Part shown: positions 60,024-64,000 of the stretch, in pieces
Layout: every line of letters begins with the position of its first letter
How positions within the stretch are numbered: position 1 is the stretch's first letter
Assembly (NCBI RefSeq): GCF_009498455.1
Contig: NZ_CP045644.1
Span: 6,575,001 to 6,639,000, forward strand
Length of the DNA: 64,000 bases
Reading direction: 5' to 3'
Source of the DNA: Variovorax paradoxus
Lineage (GTDB): Bacteria; Pseudomonadota; Gammaproteobacteria; Burkholderiales; Burkholderiaceae_C
Made by a program: the position numbers and the translations under genes
The notes under the pieces: model-generated
Databases searched by the model: none
What the model was told of the DNA's origin: nothing
The model's input: only the letters and a program-made list of their open reading frames with translations

Positions 60024-60794
60024 CTAGAGCTGCACCGACGCGTGGCCGATGCCCGGGAATTCAGCGGTGACGAGGTCGCCCTCGCCCGCTTCGAGAATGC
60101 CGACCCACGTGCCGGTCGTGACCACCGTGCCGGCCGCGACGGTCTCGCCGTGGCGCGTGGCATGGCGCAGCCACGCGGGCAGCAGCCAGGCGGGGTCGCC
60201 GAGCGAATGCGTGCCGCGGCGCATCACGGTCGCGCGCGCGCCGATGCGCACCTCGCACGCTTGCGCAGCCCAGTCGCGTGCAACGAAAGGCACCCACTCG
60301 CCGAGCACCAGCGCGCCGTGCGATTGCAGGTCGGCCAGCTTGCACAGCGCGGGCGCGTCGATGGCCTCCTGCCAGCGCGAGTCGACGACCTCGATCGACA
60401 CCGCCATCGCATCGACGAGGGCGCGGGCATCGTCGGCAGACAGCGTCGATGCCAACGCCGCATCGACATCGCGCCCGATCCGCAGCGCGATCTCGGCCTC
60501 GATGCCGCGCATGTGGAACGGCCAGTCGCCCGCCGTTGCCGGGCTGGGCCACACGCCGCGCGGCGGCAGCGGTGCGTGGGTCAGCACCGCATCGCGCGAC
60601 GGGCCGCCGGCTTTCCAGTAGTGGGGCGGCGCCGTGCCGAACCAGCCGAGCGCCTGCGCCACCTGCTGCTGCACGGCGTAGGCATCGTCGGCCTGCGTGA
60701 GCAGGCCGGCCACTTCTGCCGCCGGGCACGCGACGTGTTCACCGCGCGCACGAACCAGCGCGCCGGCGACAACTTCGATTCTTGAAAGGGACAT
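60024..60794 (-). CDS. 2-keto-4-pentenoate hydratase/FAH-family protein (copy 2)
   Basis: A 256-residue FAH-superfamily protein of the hydratase/decarboxylase type: WKAGGPSRDAV, the metal-binding MRGIEAEIALRIG, VVDSRW, the long loop LQSHGALVLGEW and VVTTGTWVGILEAGEGD. Such enzymes add water to 2-oxo-4-pentenoate-type acids or decarboxylate oxo-acids. It is a paralogue of the next gene (60837), with matching motif order. The start at 60794 follows the open-frame logic of the shared N-terminus. Confidence 0.85.
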   Translation of the reverse strand: MSLSRIEVVAGALVRARGEHVACPAAEVAGLLTQADDAYAVQQQVAQALGWFGTAPPHYWKAGGPSRDAVLTHAPLPPRGVWPSPATAGDWPFHMRGIEAEIALRIGRDVDAALASTLSADDARALVDAMAVSIEVVDSRWQEAIDAPALCKLADLQSHGALVLGEWVPFVARDWAAQACEVRIGARATVMRRGTHSLGDPAWLLPAWLRHATRHGETVAAGTVVTTGTWVGILEAGEGDLVTAEFPGIGHASVQL

Positions 60795-60836
60795 GTCGGT
60801 GGCCTCCAGTGATCCCAGAAAAAAAGAACAAGACAT

Positions 60837-61610
60837 TCAGAAGCTCGCGCGCAACGGCGCGAGCCCCTTCACCTCGACCCGCACGGCCGTGCCCTGCGAG
60901 GCGAACAACATGCCGGTGCACGAACCGGTCGTCACGACCTGGCCGGCCCGCAGGCCTTCGCCCCGGGCCGCGCCCTGGTTGGCCAGCCACACGAGCAGCG
61001 CACCGACGTCGGGGTGCGTGTGCTCCCCGACCGTGTGGGCGACGACCTGCTCGTCGAAATGCATCACGACTTCGGTCTGTGCCAGGTCGAGCCACGACCG
61101 ATCGAAAGGCGCGGGCTCGCCGAGCACCAGGCCGCCGTGGCACAGCAGGTCGGCCAGCAGTGCCGAGGGGCTGGCGTCGAGCCAGTCGACCAGGCGGGTC
61201 TCCGCCACCTCGATCACGGGCAGCACCGCCGCGATGGCATCGGCGACCTCGCCGCGCGTGTAGGGCGCCGCGCGCGGCGGCAGGTCGGCGCCGAGGCGAA
61301 ATGCAATCTCGGCCTCGACACCGCGCAGATGCCATGCGCCGCCGACCAGCGACGCGCCGCCCGCCACCAGCCCTTCGGCCGGCAGCGGCGCGCACGCGGG
61401 CTCGCGGCCCGGCGCGCTCGCGCCGACCTTCCAGCCGCCGACCGCGCCGAGCGCCGCCAGCGTCGCGTCCTGGATGGTGTAGGCCGCGCGCCGGTCGTGC
61501 AGCGGCAGCAGCGAGGACATCACGCGCCGGCCGTCGCGCCGCGCGCGGCACAGCGCCTGCGCGGCCTCGGCCGGCAAGAGCTGCGGCGCGACGGCCTCGG
61601 CCAGCGTCAC
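60837..61610 (-). CDS. 2-keto-4-pentenoate hydratase/FAH-family protein (copy 1)
   Basis: A 257-residue paralogue of the 60024 protein. Motifs in the same order are WKVGASAPGREP, RGVEAEIAFRLG, VVEVAETRLVDW-like metal site, LCHGGLVLGEP and VVTTGSCTGMLFASQG. I place the start at GTG 61610, which overlaps the amidase stop (GTGA) and gives the same length as its sister. Keeping two copies suggests two substrates or a hetero-oligomer, as in hydratase-decarboxylase pairs. Confidence 0.85.
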   Translation of the reverse strand: MTLAEAVAPQLLPAEAAQALCRARRDGRRVMSSLLPLHDRRAAYTIQDATLAALGAVGGWKVGASAPGREPACAPLPAEGLVAGGASLVGGAWHLRGVEAEIAFRLGADLPPRAAPYTRGEVADAIAAVLPVIEVAETRLVDWLDASPSALLADLLCHGGLVLGEPAPFDRSWLDLAQTEVVMHFDEQVVAHTVGEHTHPDVGALLVWLANQGAARGEGLRAGQVVTTGSCTGMLFASQGTAVRVEVKGLAPLRASF

Positions 61611-62992
61611 AACGCGGGGAAGCGCAGCCACGGATGGGCCTGTTCGAACGAGCGCGCCAGCGCGAGCAAGGCGTCGTCCGCCCCTTCGCGCGCCACGAGC
61701 TGCACGCCGACGGGCATCGATCCCGCAAAGCCGCAGGGCAACGCGATGGCGGGCAGGCCCACGGCGTTCGCGAAGCCGGCGAACACCGCGTGGCCGCGCG
61801 GGCCGACCTCGCGCCCGTCGATGCGCGTCGGATGCGTCTCGCGGGCCGGCCACGGCAACGCGGCGGCCGCGGGCGTGAGCAGGAAGTCGTAGCGGTCGAA
61901 CAGCTGCGCGAGCGTGTTGCGCAAGCGCTCGGCCTCGTACAGCAGCTCGAACAATTCCGACGCGCCGGCCTTGCGGCCGTTCTCGGCATTCGCCTGCATC
62001 GCCGGGCCGAACAGCGACGGATCGAAGGGCCGGCTCGACAGTTCCTGCGGATGCGCCACCAGCCATGCCAGTCCGACCTGCGCCAGCAGCGGCCAGCGCT
62101 GGTTGACGGCCTCGACGAGGCCGAAGTCCTGCGCCGTCGTGACCTCGTGGCCGAGCGCCGCCATGTGGCGCGCGGTCGCTTCGGTCAGCGCCGCGATCTG
62201 CGGATCGACCGGGTGATCGCCGAAGCGTGGAATGAAAAGAATGCGCGCGCGTTGCGGGCCCGCGCCCTCTTCCACCGGCCGGTCGCCGATCACCTGCATC
62301 ACCGCGGCCACGTCGGCCACGCTGCGCGCGATCGGGCCCGCGACCTCGAAGCCGAGAAAGATCGGCGGCAGCCCATCGCCGCGCGGCACGCGTCCGCGCG
62401 AAGGCTTGAAGCCGACGAGGTTGGTGTGCGAGGCCGGCCGGCGGATCGAACCGCCGCCGTCGGTGCCCAGCGCGATCGGACAGCCGCCGGCGGCCACCAG
62501 TGCCACCGCGCCGCCCGACGAACCGCCGGGCGTGAGCGTCGGGTCCCACGGGTTGCCGGTGGGGCCGAACACCGGGTTGTCGGTGTAGCCCTGCATCGTG
62601 AACTCGGGCACGTTGGTCTTGCCGAAGATCACGGCGCCGGCTTCGCGCAGCTTCGCCACCGGCAGCTCGTCGCGCTCGGCCACGCCGCCGGCCAGCGCGC
62701 GGCTGCCCCAGTGCGTCGGCAGGCCGCGCACCTGCAGGTTGTCCTTGATGGTGACGGGCACGCCGTCGAGCGCGCCCAGCGCCCGGCCGCTGCGCCAGCG
62801 CGCGGTGCTTTGCCCGGCCGCGTGCGTGGCGCCTTCGCTGTCGAGCGTGATGAGTGCGTTCAGCCGCGGGTTGACCTCGGCGCTGCGCTGCAGGCAGGCA
62901 TGCAGCGCGTCGGTCGGGGTGAACGCCGCCTCGCGATAGCCGGCCGCGAGCTGCGCCGCATCGAGTTGCCAGAGCGGTGTGGTGGTGTGCAT
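61607..62992 (-). CDS. Amidase signature enzyme
   Basis: A 461-residue amidase with the Ser-cisSer-Lys triad: Lys in VTIKDNLQVRG, the serine-rich GGSSGGAVALVAAG and GTDGGGSIRRPAS. It hydrolyses carboxamides or ureido-type bonds. The start ATG at 62992 is eleven bases after the TRAP permease stop, so they are co-transcribed. The exact substrate is open; in this context a linear amide made by ring opening is likely. Confidence 0.9.
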   Translation of the reverse strand: MHTTTPLWQLDAAQLAAGYREAAFTPTDALHACLQRSAEVNPRLNALITLDSEGATHAAGQSTARWRSGRALGALDGVPVTIKDNLQVRGLPTHWGSRALAGGVAERDELPVAKLREAGAVIFGKTNVPEFTMQGYTDNPVFGPTGNPWDPTLTPGGSSGGAVALVAAGGCPIALGTDGGGSIRRPASHTNLVGFKPSRGRVPRGDGLPPIFLGFEVAGPIARSVADVAAVMQVIGDRPVEEGAGPQRARILFIPRFGDHPVDPQIAALTEATARHMAALGHEVTTAQDFGLVEAVNQRWPLLAQVGLAWLVAHPQELSSRPFDPSLFGPAMQANAENGRKAGASELFELLYEAERLRNTLAQLFDRYDFLLTPAAAALPWPARETHPTRIDGREVGPRGHAVFAGFANAVGLPAIALPCGFAGSMPVGVQLVAREGADDALLALARSFEQAHPWLRFPAL

Positions 62993-63003
62993 CGGGGCGT
63001 GCC

Positions 63004-64000
63004 TCACATGTGCGCCGGCAGCCACGTCACCAGCTGCGGCACGGCCATCAGCAGCAGCGTGAACGCGATCATGATCAGCGCGTACGGCAGCGCACCCCAG
63101 ATCGCATCCTGGATACCGCCCTTGTCGGGACGGATGCCGTGCACCACGAACAGGTTCATGCCCACCGGCGGCGTGATCAGGCCCAGCTCGCACATCAGCA
63201 CGATGAAGATGCCGAACCAGATCGGGTCGATGCCCACGGCAATCGCGATCGGGTAGGTGATCGGGATCGTCGCCACCTGCATCGACAGCACGTCCATGAA
63301 CATGCCCAGGACCAGGTAGAACACGATGAGCGCCAGGATCAGCCCGGTGGCCGACAGGCCCTGGCTCGCGACCCACTTCGTCATCGCTTCGGCCACGCCC
63401 GTGAGGCTCACCGTCAGGTTGAGGATGAAGGCGGCCACGACGATCAGCAGGATCATGCCGCTCACGCGCGCCGTCGAGATGAAGCAGTTGCGCAGCAGCT
63501 CCCAGTTGAGCTTGCCCGACTGCCACACGAAGCCCAGCGCCGCGAGCACGCCCAGCGCCGCGCTCTCGGCCGCCGTGGCGATGCCGAAGTACAGGCTCCC
63601 CATCACGATGCCGAACACCACCGCCGGCGGCACCAGGTGCACCAGCACGCGCAGCCGTTCGCGCAGCGGCACCTTGGGCTCGCGCATCGCGTTGCCGCTG
63701 GCCAGGCTCGAGATGGCGATCCACAGCATGAAGCTCAGCGTGAGCAGCAGGCCCGGGATGATGCCGGCCACGAACAGCTTGCCGATCGAGTTGTTGGTGA
63801 GCGAGCCGTACACGATCATGTTCACGCTCGGCGGAATCAGGATGCCCAGCGTGCCGCCCGCGGCCAGGCTGCCCAGCGACGCGCGCATCGGGTAGCCGCG
63901 CCGCTGCAGCGACGGCAGCGCCACCGTGCCGACCGTGGCCGCGGTGGCCACCGACGAGCCCGAGGTCGCCGCGAACAGCGCGCAGCTGCCGATGTTGGTG
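63004..64000 (-). CDS. TRAP transporter large permease (DctM), C-terminal part
   Basis: The visible 332 residues are the C-terminal part of a DctM-type 12-helix permease; the start lies beyond the window. The SGSSVATAATVGTVALP segment near the edge, LGILIPPSVNMIVYG, and CELGLITPPVGMNLFVVHG are typical. TRAP transporters import organic acids with a periplasmic binding protein (DctP) that should be encoded outside the window. It heads the catabolic cluster. Confidence 0.93.
   Translation of the reverse strand, partial: TNIGSCALFAATSGSSVATAATVGTVALPSLQRRGYPMRASLGSLAAGGTLGILIPPSVNMIVYGSLTNNSIGKLFVAGIIPGLLLTLSFMLWIAISSLASGNAMREPKVPLRERLRVLVHLVPPAVVFGIVMGSLYFGIATAAESAALGVLAALGFVWQSGKLNWELLRNCFISTARVSGMILLIVVAAFILNLTVSLTGVAEAMTKWVASQGLSATGLILALIVFYLVLGMFMDVLSMQVATIPITYPIAIAVGIDPIWFGIFIVLMCELGLITPPVGMNLFVVHGIRPDKGGIQDAIWGALPYALIMIAFTLLLMAVPQLVTWLPAHM

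Noticed and set aside
53414..60794. An allantoin (hpx/all) pathway
   Set aside because: Racemase, hydantoinase and aminotransferase families fit partly, but allantoate amidohydrolase and ureidoglycolate genes are not in the cluster; allA is 20 kb away.

Overview
The window is a continuous piece of a high-GC chromosome (roughly two thirds G+C by eye). Gene content, codon use and an intergenic repeat at 9896-9996 that I recognise from Comamonadaceae point to a betaproteobacterium of the order Burkholderiales, most likely Variovorax or a close relative. This placement is inference. I see no rRNA, tRNA, CRISPR array, insertion sequence or prophage. About 70 protein genes are supported. The many long antisense reading frames are GC-driven shadows and are left out.

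1-8354 (+): the end of a formate dehydrogenase operon (alpha tail, iron-sulfur beta, a small lipoprotein, cytochrome b gamma, a small periplasmic protein), then two moeA genes (the second fused to a binding-protein-like domain) and a tungstate/molybdate-type ABC transporter whose permease and ATPase form one polypeptide. The block runs from oxyanion uptake through cofactor insertion to the enzyme. 8570-9888: exonuclease III and a TonB-C-like lipoprotein.

10045-23785 (-): nitrogen control (ntrC, ntrB, a small secreted protein, glnA with a sigma-54 promoter and NtrC sites), a MoCF-domain protein, an EI24 membrane protein, a sterol-desaturase-like hydroxylase, a polysaccharide deacetylase-like protein, a YncE-like beta-propeller, rsuA, ggt and a large methyltransferase. 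23930-26632 holds small genes: lipoprotein, CBS, PPC/DUF296, a proline-rich secreted protein and a glutaredoxin-MauE fusion.

26648-32674 (-): the most unusual locus. Three genes encode an HlyD-like adaptor, an exported glycosidase-like protein, and a 1133-residue protein in which a cellulose-synthase-like GT2 with a PilZ domain is joined in frame to a NodT/TolC-type outer-membrane factor. I read it as a c-di-GMP-responsive exopolysaccharide synthesis and export machine.

33192-41793: allA, a remnant of a GntR regulator, a compact caa3-type oxidase cluster (two cytochromes c, coxB with a cytochrome c tail, a subunit I-III fusion), a UdgX-type uracil-DNA glycosylase, a DUF421 protein and a pyruvate-oxidase-like ThDP enzyme. 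41830-51204 is a patchwork of small stress-like genes (hemerythrin, cardiolipin synthase, L,D-transpeptidase, CBS, SYLF lipoprotein, arginase-like and others). Three of them share a candidate promoter of the form CTGACA-N20-CTAG. 51251-53227 is a stand-alone PBP2.

53414-64000 (-): a catabolic cluster: TRAP permease (cut by the window end), amidase, two paralogous hydratase/FAH-family enzymes, a class V aminotransferase, then, behind its own sigma-70 promoter, an MFS transporter, a maleate-isomerase-like protein, dihydropyrimidinase, hydantoin racemase and a GntR regulator. It looks built for uptake and opening of a cyclic amide or other N-heterocycle; the substrate is not readable from the sequence.
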